Positions 23,738-36,600 of a DNA stretch of 64,000 nucleotides are shown in pieces. The DNA is from Acanthaster planci (Eukaryota > Echinodermata > Asteroidea > Valvatida > Acanthasteridae), in assembly GCF_001949145.1 (NCBI RefSeq), contig NW_019091644.1, positions 138,080-202,079 of the forward strand, written 5' to 3'. Below the pieces are notes generated by a model, which ran no database searches, was not told the origin of the DNA, and saw nothing but the letters and a program-made list of their open reading frames with translations. How positions within the stretch are numbered: the first letter of the stretch is position 1; each line of letters starts with the position of its first letter. Both the position numbers and the translations under genes were made by a program.

Positions 23738-25301
23738 TTTAACATGCGGTCTTAAAATAAATTAGCGATTTTTGACCGCTATTTTACTCAACCTTAAATT
23801 AACTGGTCTTGCGTTTTGATACAACGTCACGTAATTCATTTTTGCCAATTTACTGGCTACATGTAGTATTGTTACCACGTTTGTTTAATTAGCTGTTACA
23901 GAAATACCCCCGATTAGCTGATCATGTCTCGTTTACTTGTTTTTTTTCTTCAAAACATTATAAATCTCAAGTTAATGAACATAACTTATATCAGCGAACA
24001 CTGGTTGAAACTGTTGATAAATAAATGCTACTGGCACTCGTACTAGGCTGACAGGTATACTTCACACAAAAAGTTAGGCCAACTCAAGTGGATCAGTCAA
24101 GGAACTTGTGGGCATATTTGCGTAGGTTGTTGGTTCAGAACTAAGAATCCGTGTACAAACATGCGTGGTTATCTGCAGACAACAGCATTAAAGTTTATAT
24201 TGCTTTTTACACATCACTAACGAGGAAAAGCTTTTTGGATGCACGGAGCGTCCCTTGGTTATACACGAACTCATGAAGTAGACAAAAATATCACAGTGGA
24301 GTGACACGAAGGTGACGCACTCCTGACCAATATTTCAGGTCATGGAGGCAAATCCGATCCACCGAGATAATAAACCTGTGAAATCTCTTTAGCTCGGCCC
24401 AGGGCAATTATCTTGACTTACATCTGCCTAAATCGCTCAGCGTCGCTCACGTGCGAAAATGATGTCACCTCTTCACTCTGGGAAAGAGGGGACGGGGTCG
24501 GGAGTCTGGTTTGGGACAGATGTTTGGAGCATCCGTCATCATTGCACGTCCCAGCCGCAGGGGAATCAGCAATAAACCACCAAAACTGTTGACAAAATGC
24601 CGGGAATGTCTGGCAGGTATATGACGATTGGTTGACTGTCAGAAACCTTGATTCAAAAGAGACTTGATGCAGTCGAGCCCAGGGCAGCATAAGGGTTTGT
24701 GGCACCCTTAGGGCCTTATGTATGCTTATGGAGTAAATAAACGTTCAGGCGTGCGATGCCCCGAGGTTTGAACGAGCAGTACGCATTCATGCCACAGCGG
24801 ATCAACCTTTATATGGGTCCGCCGTGGGTGATTAAATGGGTAACATTATAACTGGAAGTGCCATCTGGAGTAGCTATGAAAAATGGCAGATTCTTTGGTT
24901 GGTGAAACCTGCTTAAATCATTTTATTAGTGAAAAGGGTTAGGACTTATTCTTTCGCGCATCCGAATAAGTTAAGTGAAGGAACCCTTAAAAATGGGGGG
25001 GGGGGAGACCATCTGATTTGGTATGAGTCCCTGTATTTACATTATCTTGTTTTTTTCAGCCCGTGGGTTGCCATATTTGTTTTCCCTTTTAAAAAATTTT
25101 TTTATGACATTGTCTTGTGTTTGTTATGGTTGTTTGGCCACTGTGAAATCTCGCCTTCGTAGGGACGAGTAGGCTACTCTCGTGGGAAAGAAAAATCAAG
25201 CTTTCATCCGGTAACAAAGTAACAAACATCTGGCGATCTTGGGCATAGCAAAGTTCCTTAGAATATTTCAACATTTACCTGCAGTCAGTTTCTTCACAAT
25301 G
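23738..25301. other. Intergenic sequence
   Basis: A TACATGTA octamer lies near 23862 and a run of 11 G at 24995-25005. No gene is supported. Confidence 0.4.
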
Positions 25302-25408
25302 TGGGCGATTCACAATAGTGCGTCTCCAAGAGTTTGCAGCGCGTTGGCCAATCACAATGCGCGACATCTGTTGACCCTTTCCAAACGTGCATTGGGTCGA
25401 CAGATTTT
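25302..25408. mobile_element. TA-insertion MITE, family A, copy 2 (right arm truncated)
   Basis: The left arm GGGCGATTCACAATAGTGCG, followed by the CCTCC-type, CCAAT and GCGCGA segments, matches copies 3 and 4. The copy ends abruptly after CGACAGATTTT, so most of the right arm and right terminus are missing. Confidence 0.65.
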
Positions 25409-27603
25409 GGCCATAAGTTTTACTGCAGCGTATAGAGCAGCTAGGTAAATGAGCACCCACGTATTGAGCAGAGTTTAATTACACGGATTCTGCAATTGGC
25501 AGAAAATAGCAAAAACAAAATCATCTATGCTAAATGTCATCAGTACATGTTTTGGGTTTCAGGAATAACCATAACAGTGATGAAGAACAAGGCACTTTCA
25601 AAATCATTTCGACCCAAAAGATACCTCGTTCCTTATTTCAACTCCGGGCTCATTCAAAAAACAGACATTTTGGGTGAAACCCATTTAATCTACAAAGTCA
25701 ACAGCCTTTCCCATACTCAATTATTTTTCTCTTAAAAAAGACTTTTTTCATTTCCTACCATACGTTATTTCTCAACTCTTTTTTCGCAAAAGCACACAAG
25801 ATTGGTCTTTAAAAAGACCACTGCAAAGGAAATTCACACTTCGATACCCTACACGCTGGGAGCTTGAGTTGTTATCTTTAATCCTACTCGCCTCCCTTTC
25901 TAATAAAGTGGTACCCGTTGCAGAAACACATCGATCCTTCGATAGTGTCTTATCTGTGGAAAAGGGCAGGTTCAAACGTCTAAGAAAAGGTAAGATTACC
26001 CTGCACTGTTTCTCCAGCCCACGTATGGGACTCAGTACAACCCGAAGAGTAGAAAGACAATATGGTCCATGGCAGTCATTAAGGTAGGAATGAAGGGGGC
26101 GGGGTACAAATGCATGTAGTACACAGCCAGCCTCCCTCACGGCACGTATGTTCACCCATCGCTGCCGGTACACCACTGAGTTAATACACGGGTTAGTGGG
26201 GTAGCGCCTGACGGGCGAGCCGCGTTCTAGCCGCCTCTCCTATGACTACAACTTCATTTTTTTTTATGGAACGGTGAAGAGCCTTAGCCAGTGTTCAGCA
26301 CTAGTGGATGTTGTATTCTCACTTGGAGAACTTGGAGACGCCGCACGGCGTGTTGCCAACATAGCATACATAGCCGTGTAAACTGTTGAAAATATTTCTT
26401 ACAGAAGTTTTTCTGGAGATATGCCCTATCAATAGATTTACAAAGGACATTATTCATGATAAGCACGATAAAGCGAAAGTGGTGCATTTTTTAAAAAGTG
26501 ACACCAAGTCATTTCATGCAACATCATCATTTAGTGTTCACAGAAACCAGTCTCGATCCTTGATACAGCATAAAACAATTTTTATCGATACCATTTAACT
26601 CTACTGAATTCTATACTATTCGAATATCAACTCGACTTTCAGTTATGTAATGACTTGCTGTGCTGTGAATAGAATAGCAGCGTGAACCAAATTTAAGTTC
26701 TTGAATCTGGCTTAAAAGACGAAGCAAGCTAATGATCATCAGGATGGCCTTTAGTTCAGCGCCGCTTCACCTTTATGTGTTTCAAATTCTTGGGACAACT
26801 CCGGATGCTAGAATATCATGTTTTGTTGTTTTTTTACAGGAACAGAGGAAATCAACGAATTTCATGGCTCAAAAAAAGGTTACTGCTGCATTAAATGACT
26901 GAATAATAAAGGAATTACGTCAGACATCTCGTTTCCATCAAACGAGCAGTGCTGGCATTCAGTGTTCGGCCCGGATTAATAAGCCAAACTAACGTGGAGG
27001 GGAGTAAACATACGTGATGGCCGGGTGATTGGCCAATGGATCATCACTCCACTTTTCGGTGGAGAGAGACATCCACTGTGGATTTTAGGTGCCTGTTTAC
27101 CTCGGTAAACAGTGCCCTGTTATTCTTAACTCTCTATGAACAAAATAACAGCAAAAACGAAACAAAAACTTTATCACCGCGTCCCCTGGTTTAAACTTGT
27201 TTTAAACACCCAGGCACACATAACGCCATCGCACCCTACATTATGTAGGCTTGTTTTGCACAGAGGTCCACACTGAGTATGCCACGTCTGCACAGGGGTT
27301 GCTGGAGGTTTGTATGGAGTGTCAGATCCCTGTATTAGTCAGTTTTGTTGGCAAAATCATGACGCTGTGGGAAAGACTGGAGAAGAAAGGGTAAAGGAAA
27401 GGGAAGTCATGTGAGTGTCAGGTCGGGGAACCAGACTGTCATTACACTCGTGAAATTACGTCGACAACTGTGCACCATCCCTCTGTTTCAAATGGTCCAG
27501 CACGCAAGTATGCTCACTATGTACTTCCTCATCATGGTCATCCTTAATTCCTCCACTAGCTACGCCGGATTGCCACCACTGATACCTGTACCGAAGGGGA
27601 TAA
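25409..27603. other. Intergenic sequence
   Basis: Holds the forkhead-type palindrome at 27094-27111. Open frames at 25772-26176 have no recognisable domain. Confidence 0.4.
27094..27111. promoter_or_regulatory. Convergent forkhead-type motif palindrome
   Basis: TGTTTACC, two bases, then GGTAAACA: two inverted copies of TGTTTAC, the core recognised by forkhead (FOX) factors. This is a motif match only. Confidence 0.3.
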
Positions 27604-27705
27604 GGTCAACTCTGACCCGCGCCAACTCGGACCCATGCCAACTTGGACCCAAACTAACTGGGAGCCATGCTAACTCGGACTCATAACCAACTCGGACCCA
27701 CTGAG
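27604..27705. repeat. Minisatellite, about 17-bp unit, six copies
   Basis: Six imperfect copies of a unit like GCCAACTCGGACCCAT. A short open frame crosses the tract only because the unit lacks stops in that frame. Confidence 0.85.
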
Positions 27706-30339
27706 ACTTTTCGGCACTGTGGAATGCAAATAATTTATCGACAGCACCGTACTGAGAAAGATGAAAGCGCTAAGCCTCAGCAGCGTGGAATTCAGCATCT
27801 GCTTTAAGATCCCAAAATATTCTTGCTTTTACAGACCTTCTGTTGAGCGATTCAAGTGATTTCTGACCATTTCATCCAATTCTTCGGAGCGGAAAATCAC
27901 CATTTTAAACATTATCAGGGATCAAAACATACCAAGTGTCCTACAAACCTAAATAAAAATTCATCTTCACTCTGAACATTTCCTTTCGTCAATCCAGAGT
28001 TTACGGACCCACTGCAAAGTTGCGGTAGAGAAAATGATAATTTATTAGAATTGAATAACTTCAATTAAATCCAATGATAGTTTGGGATTTTCTGATATAT
28101 TGTGTGCTACGTCCAAGTGAGCTGTGCACGGCGCGCTGAACAGTCCACTGGTGCCCGTTATTGAATTTCGGACTAAATTTCATCACACTATATTGTTGAA
28201 AAGGCTTATTGAAGGTTGTACAATTTCCTGAACATTTTCAAACTCTGTTTGATCGATTCATAAATGGTTACCCCCGCGTTGGTCTTGAAAAGTCAAGATC
28301 TCTCACTTCCCACGTTTATATGTGTCTCGTTTGTGTATTTTATTAAACAATTTTCCATGGAGTCATTTTTATTTTGGCAAATACATGCAAGTCTTAAAAT
28401 CGAAGGTTGTGCCTAGCATTTTATTTGAGTTTGGTGCAAAAGAGAGAGGTAAACATAGTTGAAATACAAATCAACGGTACATTTTGAGAATATAATTATC
28501 GAAGATTAGAGAAACCAAGCTTTGCTACTGCGGGTGGTCATGCGTATGCAAGACACATCATAATCCCGACACGTTTTTGCCCAGTTTCTTGCAATAGCAA
28601 GGAATGTTAATGCTTTGGCTAGCGTTGTCGTTGCATGTGTGGAAGGATTCTTAACCCCCCAAAAGGACTCCCCCCCAGAAAAGGAAATTACAGCCTGCCT
28701 GAGAGGGTTTTCATCGGATTTATTCAGAAAGAATTGGGAAAATGTAATCTACGAGTCTCCTTTTACTGCAAAAAAATGTGTGACCAAAGCATGTCCCGGG
28801 TGCCATACTTGTGTTTTTCGTTGAAATGCAAACTGAAGGAGTTTTTAAAGAAACTGCTGGAATAAAGGCTACAGAAGCCTCAGCCGGTCAGGAGGTAAAT
28901 TACCTCCGCATGACTGACAAACTGGGATATTTTCTCAGACGCCTATACCTTGTTCTTTAGATGAATGACATCTGATACGTATTCAGGTCTAACAAGATAA
29001 ATAAGACAATACGGGGAACAGCAATGAGTACCACGCCATCTCGCTGACTACAACAGCCGCCCTAATTTTCCAGGATCACAGGGGGAGAGAACACGGCGAC
29101 AATGGAGACAGATAAATATAATTATACTTCCTCTGTATAAGGTTTTCCACCTAGCACAATCGGGGAAAGCACACAACTAGACGTGGAACCCCGACATTAA
29201 CGCTCCAAGGCCAACTAGACAACGCGATTGTCACGTGCTTTCGTGACAAGCAGTCGTCCAGTGTGTATGCTGTAAAGGTAAAATACATGACTCGGTTTTT
29301 GCTTTAATGTTACAAGATTGGTAGGTTCTTGGGTATAAACTCTACTGCAACTTTCATTCCACTAGTTTGTTTCATGTATTGAGTTAAATGCTTTGACGGG
29401 GAAACATCGGAAAAATCGTTTCGACGCTCAAATCGCAGATCCTGTAATTCTTCCTGTGCAACGTTCATGGACTACAGGGCTTTCTGAGTGAGTGAACGCA
29501 CATGTGGGATCAATCCACAAATGAACAGGTTTTCTTTCCCATTAACCGTAAAACAAAAGGTATACCTAGATCAAAACTAATTTCTGTTTTCTAGAAAACA
29601 ACAACATTCTAGAAAGAGATATTCAGCAAAGTTATTACTTTCCTCCAAGAAAGATATTTAAGGGTTATTTGGCAGTGCCATGTTGTAATTTCACCAATGG
29701 TGTAACCTACCTTTAAAACCCGTCCACACCAGGAGCGATAGTTTTGTGGTGCCACGCGGGGAAGCAATGTGTGAATCACTTGGTGGCAGCAGATATGGAA
29801 TCCACGCTGTCTGTTTCCGTTAATACTCGATGTCCATCCCCCACATTGTCCCCAAACCAGGTGAACCTAAAAATGATCGCCAAAGGAAATAATGTTAGTC
29901 AAGAGCAATGCTTCATAAGCATATGTAAAGTCCCTCTTCCACATAGGTGTTGTATTCATCATGTCTGGTAAGAAAAGGCATAGAGCACACCACCTCCCGG
30001 ACACAAACCAGAAGTGAAGTATCCTTACATTCTTTAGTAAACAAGTCTGAGAAAATACTTGACATTTATAGAAATGCTGCACGCTGCGCCGTTTCCCGGC
30101 GAAACTGCACCTCGCCTCGCCCTGTAAGCAATATACCGCACTCAAAGAGTAAACATCCCAGGATGCCTTGTTTATCTTCAAGTTGGACAGCATATTCTTA
30201 ACCAAATGCCAAACATTATTATTACCGCCATATTTTTACAAGCGTCTCTACTATAATCTGAGAGACTGCATATCCCAATAGACCGGGAAACTGGGCCACA
30301 ATTTAGGCAGCAGTCGGTGTTTTCTGAAGACATTTAGAA
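27706..30339. other. Intergenic sequence
   Basis: Holds a pair of TTCTAGAA octamers at 29589-29614. No gene is supported. Confidence 0.4.
29589..29614. promoter_or_regulatory. Two heat-shock-element-like palindromes
   Basis: TTCTAGAA occurs at 29589-29596 and 29607-29614. TTCnnGAA is the minimal inverted pair bound by heat shock factor. No gene start is seen nearby, so this is a motif observation. Confidence 0.25.
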
Positions 30340-30614
30340 GGCTCAACTTTCACTGGCTCGTTTGTTCGAAAACCCGAGCATTGCAGTGCTTATCGGTTAG
30401 CTCGGGACGGGACATGTGTTTCCTGGGTAACCCCGTCGCCAAAGTTCAATGATACAAGACATAAAAGTAACCCTTATCCTAGGTTCAACTTTCACTGGAT
30501 CGTTTGTCTTAATGAAAAACCCGAGCATTGCCATTCTTATCGGTTAGCTCGGGACGGGACATGTGTTTCCTGGGTAACCCTGTCGTCAAAGTTCAATGAT
30601 ACATGATATAAAAA
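30340..30614. repeat. 142-bp tandem duplication carrying a hairpin
   Basis: Copy one starts at about 30341 (GCTCAACTTTCACTGG) and copy two at about 30483 (GTTCAACTTTCACTGG). They differ by a few substitutions and a 5-base indel. Each holds CCCGAGC and, about 20 bases later, GCTCGGG, which can pair in a stem. Confidence 0.9.
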
Positions 30615-33600
30615 GCTTCCCGCTAAAAAGCATCTTAAGGCACCGCGGCGTGGAACCGTCCGTTGTAAAAAGTCTTGTCAGTTCGCGAAGTAATTGACCA
30701 CTGTGTGCGAGAATGACTTTCCTCAGTGCATAACGACAACGTTTAAATTAACAGTCATCCTAAATGACAGTGGCTGAGGAAATCCGATAGTGAGATGTCT
30801 GAACGTATCACAGGGCTCACAACTCGGATGAGAATAATGGTAAACAGACTTGAACGGGAACAAGATCCCCGGGTATGCCAGCTGTAATTAAGAGAGACGC
30901 GGCAGCCCCAAACGAAGACAAGGTATAACGTATTCAGTGTTTGCTAAATAAACAATACAGGTTAGTTGGTTCTCAGAATTGGTCAAAGAAGCCCAGAGCT
31001 AAGACCGCAACGAGGACGACTTACAAACGTGGATTCGCTGCTTTACGATTCGTTCTTCCTTCTAAAGATGAAATTTGAATCAGCCATTGTACGGGTGGGG
31101 CTGTCTTTTCACACCGAAGCATTTTTCGTAGCGTTTTAGATTTTTCTTTGCGAAAACGTCTCAGGCTTCATATACTGACTTCTATATGGTCTCAGGCCCA
31201 AAAGCTGAATGATTCGAGCCTTAACCTCCTTTGCTTTTTTGATTGACTTGCATAAAGCACCACCGGCAAAGCATAAGTCGAAGTAAAATGCGACTTTTTC
31301 TCGCGATCACTTCAGCTCTAATATTTAATTAGAAACAAACACACTTGTTGACTGTGATCATTACTTTAATATGCTGATTGGATTTTTCCCCAAGTGCTGA
31401 CGGAACCTCCCGAGTGAATTGCTATGCATTCATTTAACGGCGGCGTCCCCTAGTCTTGGAACGTGATACGACAAGGTGGGTTTTGAACACCTCGGCATTA
31501 CTGCCTGGGTGACTGAATGAAGTGGCGGTGGTTATGCCGCCCGCAGCCATTCGGTGAACGAATAAAGCCGGCCATTGGTACCCGGGCGAGTAAACTAAGC
31601 AACGAAGGATTGCTTCCGGGCGCCATTGTTAGTTCAAGTGCGTCGCATTTTCCTGTGATTATGCATGTTTGTGCCGACGAGTTTCCGTCCTGCTCATCGT
31701 GAAAAAGAAGCTAATATACTTTAGATCGTCGGGGTCTCAACCCTCGCTGGCCTCAGCGATCACACCAACTCCACGGAATCCAACTCTCATTTCATCGAAT
31801 GTGAATGTTGCCTGTTCCGATCCTCTGCCTCTCGTAGTGTTTAGCTGTTCCCTGAAATGTTACTCAATCTTGCTTTACGTCCGCGCAACGCTCCCAAGAA
31901 AAGATAGCTGGGCAAATACGCTTGACATTCCTTCGTTTGTCATCGCAGTCGACGATTACGCATCTTTAAATGGAGACACAATAATGGCAGCTTCCGAGTA
32001 GACCAGAGTGATCATTTCGGTGTTTAAGAAAAGGATGATATCGGCGAAGACATTCAGATGATTCCAAAGAAAATTACCCGCGAGACCACAGTGAGAAGAG
32101 ACTGTTTTGTTTACGTCAGCACAATCGCAACTAGAACTGAAAATAAACAGCAAGCCGCGTGCCAGCGCATGGCACCTAACGACACTTATCCGCGGTCAAC
32201 TCCTCGCCTCAGCGTGAAGTTAAAGCTAAGTCCAGCGGAGGTGGCTTTTTGTCGGCGATGCAGGCAAGAACCCCCTTCATCAAGCCTAATTATGACATAT
32301 ATAGCCAAGTGATGACACATCACTGTTGCCGTTAAGAGGAATGCCCTGGCACTCCCGCTGTGTACAAAGACTCTCTAGTAGCGTCGTGTCTCCACTAACA
32401 CCTTGGGAATCAATGCAATTCCAACATAATGTTCAGGGTCAAGCCCAAGTGTGACCTCTGCCAGGAACAGGCTTGTGAGCATAGGGCCTACCTGTATCTT
32501 TACCAGACCTCATACAGGGTCTGTAGTCGAAATATTTAAGAATGGGGTCAAAAAGTACAGCTTCACAGAAGTATATATCAACTGTTATTAATTACCTCTC
32601 CTAATAAGCCATTCAGCGGGACTTCACTGAGGCCTGTGAAGTCCCACTGATTTGCAACCTGTCCAAGTGTTCCCCACTGATCACTTTGAAACGATGCTCG
32701 AAGCAGCGAACTTGCGTGGATTTTTACTCTCACAAACCGTGTTTAATTTCCAAACTTTGAGTAACCACCCGAGTTTGTGAGCTGATTGCACGAGCACTGC
32801 ACTGGACACGAATGGCTCTTTCAACATCGTTCGTGGTCCCGAGTACATTTGAGAAATTTTCATGCACGGATGATGTCGTCACGTCTGAATAATGTCATGT
32901 TTATGTGAAATGTATTGCCGGGTACCTTATTTCTATGTCTTGTTAGGTAGTCAACGTTCGGGTGGTGGGCCATTGCAGTCGATGTTGCTAACCGAGTGGC
33001 ATTATATCAATCAATGGCGTTTGGTGTTACTTTAAGGTCACACATTCGAAACTCCGTTTACCTGTCACTGGACATGTTTATGCATGGCAACGGATATAAA
33101 TAATGTGGACATACATTTGTTTCGAATTTGATCATCTAAATACGATCATAGGGTCACCAACGGAGATGTGTCGTGTTCTTCTAAATAATCTACGAAAAGG
33201 TGTTGTTGCATTTTTTATAACGACGCAACAGAGTTGTTGCATCCGAGATACATACCTCATGTGGCTGATTTTTCGCAGCTGTTTCCCGCTAGCGATAAAT
33301 GAAATGTTTCCGATCGCATTTTCCCTTTAGCGACAGTTACCAAGAAGCGTCGAATCACCTAAGTGCAGATAATCACTGATGGAAGTTGATTTCTGTGTGT
33401 TTGCTACAGCGTAATAGCTGTCCGTATCTAAATTTCAAATTAGCTTCAAGGCAAGTGCCCTTTTTAATTACATCTCCCACCGGCTAAAGATGTTAAGCCA
33501 TCACTTGCCTCGGCAAAAACCGGTAATGAGGTGGTATTGAGTCACGGCGGTCGGAGTAATTTTGGAGACACATACATGTACATTCATTTCAAACAGTGTG

Positions 33601-36600
33601 CAATTGCGGCATTTGAGACACTACGAGATCACTTAGACAAGGCTGATCTTGTTACGTGGGGAGAGAAAAGTCATTAGAGCCATTGGGCTCTGAGGTTGTC
33701 CCTGTCCATAACGCGCGACAACTTAAGACTTCTTGCCGTCCGTATAAAATGTGAAACAGAGTCTCTGACGGAAATGGATTTTACGGCTGGGCTTAAACCT
33801 CCGCTCAAGAAACCACGGTAACTATAGTAAGAATTCGTGGAGTGTAGGAAGACAGAAAGGAATAGTGCGATCGAACGTGAATAAAGTGCAAGCAAATATA
33901 ATATTTCAATCTATATATGACAGTGCACTTTCTCAACTCCATTGATTCCGAAAGAGAAAAGCAAGCTTAGAAGATTTCTCAAGGTGTATTTGCTTAAATG
34001 ATTGCAGGATTGCAGCGTCAGATCCTTAGCCAAATCTTCCATTATTTTCGGCTCTCGTTAATCCCGCGACCACATTCCACCCGAGCGTCAACTTGAAGCC
34101 GGAAAGAACAATATCGTTTTACTCTACCCCTAAATGTGGGCATCGTTAAGTCCTTATTTCTCTTGGCGCGAGCAGAAAGCCCGCTGTTTGCCGCCAGGAA
34201 TCTGGAATCTCAGCAAATAGCAATAGTTCAGCAGAACTTGGGCATGCGCGTGTCTGCGGGGCCCTACACCGAATTTTGCCGCGACGAGGGGTGACGTAAA
34301 TGTATGTGACAGAATGTCACGCTTAGTTTGCATTGTCAAAGGTTGAGAGACATCCAGTGGCTATGCTTGTGCACCACGGCATGAACTGTAATAGGTATTA
34401 AGTTAGCCCCAATACAACTGATGAACCCAAAATTAATACTGGCAACGGGTCCGAGTGAGCGTATACGTTTACACTACCAAATAGGACATGAACCTCGGCG
34501 CGCGTTGTCAACAATGACAACGTAAAAAAGTGCGTTTAGCAAAAGTGGGACAGCAACATTAACACTGGCAGTGGCGTCAACAGCAGCAACCAGCAACCGT
34601 TTGACAGCACCATCAAGAGCAGTGGCTTCAATAAAAAACGACACCAAGAACAGCGGTATCGACAACGGCATCTGTTGCGCCCTGCAGTGGCAACGCCGTT
34701 TACTGCGCGTTTTCCCTCCTTGTTTCTTAATGATATCTTTTTTTGCCGACATCATGCTAATTTACGCTGTTTTTTGACAAGCTGTGTTTAATTTGCCTTC
34801 ACCATTTTCCTTTGGTGTTATTTTCTACTTTTTTTATTAACTACCACAAGGCCTCTAAATTATGCGACAACTGTATATTCTTTCTATCCATGACTTCTAA
34901 ATTACCCCAAAACACTATACTACATTTCAACCCCCTTTGCCCCCGAAAGGATGGATGTTGACAAGTGTTGTTGTACACTCAATGTACTTTTATTCTTTAT
35001 TTTTTTTACGGAGAGGAAGGCAAAGTACAGGACGAGTCTAATGAATCTGGGCTCGTCTCCTGAAACGGCTGTTGCTTGTTACAGCAATATCAGTGACGCA
35101 GGAATTACATTTTGCCAGCTGGTCAAGGAGTTCATGTCCCGAATTCTGTTTACACAAGCGGCGAGTGTCTACTCAATGAAACCGAATGAATTCCCTTCTA
35201 CAGCGTGTATAAAAAAGAGACACCCCCTTGCAAAAGCAATTACACTGACATTTCCGTCCAGGAGATCCTCCAGGCCCTCCAATGGAAACTAGGAAGTCAA
35301 TTTTAAAATAAGGGAGGCTAATCATATCACAGGGTGTTTAGTCTATGCATTACCCGAGGTATTATAAGTATACAGAATGTCAATTTGCCGTGGTCAAGTG
35401 AAGTCTACCATTAATTGAACCCAAGGGAAGACGTAAGGCTACATTAAAGGGTTGTGGTACCCTCAGGTCTGGTTTGGGTCTGTAATAGCAAATGCTTTAA
35501 TTTGGGGGACGGTATACAGTGCGGTTTCCTACTCGATAAAACATCACGCTTGTTGATGTCATTCTCGTCTTTTTGCTTATATTTATCTTTATTCAGATGA
35601 AGAGGGACTCTGAGTTTTAGGCCTATATGACAGTTCAACCTTCTCTGGTGACAAAAGTAGTCCAGTTCGAATCAGACTGATGGGCTTAGACTTCTTCACA
35701 AGCCGAGCTGTCATGGCCCCCACCAAAACTTGAGGATTGGCGGCAGTTAGAATTTTCAACGAATGACAAGTGGTCTTGTAGATGTCTGGTGGCTATGAAT
35801 AAATTGTACACCTGTGCAAATACTTTTCTTTTTATTCCAGGTTTTGAGGACAAATCGTTTTTGTGGGGATGATGGAGCAAGCTCTGATTTGCCAAGATAA
35901 GGCGTCATTTCTGATCAATGCAGTATTTGAGCCATACCGACAACAACTTTACCCAATAACAGTACAAAGGGGACTCCCTCAGATGATTCAGCAACTTCGG
36001 TACACTTAAGGTGGAGTTTCGCATTATTCATGATGAAGCTTAAACTGGTTCTGACCACGGTTCTTGTTTAACCATGAATACAAGCTTGGCTGAATCTGTG
36101 CCTAGCTTTTATGATTAACTCGTGAAACCTTTGAGAATAAAAGCCAATTACAAGAAAATCCTTCGTCCTGTTCCATGGAAAGCTTGCCAATACATGGAGG
36201 ATTTATGCTTTTACATGTGCGTACCTTTCAAAATCATTGCTAATGAACAGCCGAAACCTTTGGGACTGAATACACTCTGAGAAGGCACTAAAACGGGAAC
36301 AGCTCCTTTTCTCTAGGTGGAAAGTAGCCAGATCAATTGGAACGTTTTCATGCGTAAGCCTACTTGGTTACTGCGAAAATCGGTGGGATAACGCCTTTAA
36401 AGATGTCCAACCCCTTGTATCCCTTCGACATCATGTTAAGCTAAAAGGTTTTCTGGACACAACCTGTCTCTCCAATGATGCCATGGATGGATAGACTCCA
36501 CGAACGACGTGGTTGCCTGAGGCTCGTTTCCTAAAAACACCAATCTTCCTGTGCAAGCTCTTCGTCTTTGAGGTGCTGAAAGTTAAATCTGCTTCTTCAA

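Noticed and set aside
24418-24705. Minus-strand frame ending near a GTAAGT donor
   Set aside because: No recognisable domain and no supporting upstream signal. One donor-like match is expected by chance at this scale.
26160-26260. Possible tRNA-like segment with GGGTTAGTGGGGTAGCG
   Set aside because: It resembles an A box, but no B box follows at the right distance and no cloverleaf could be drawn.
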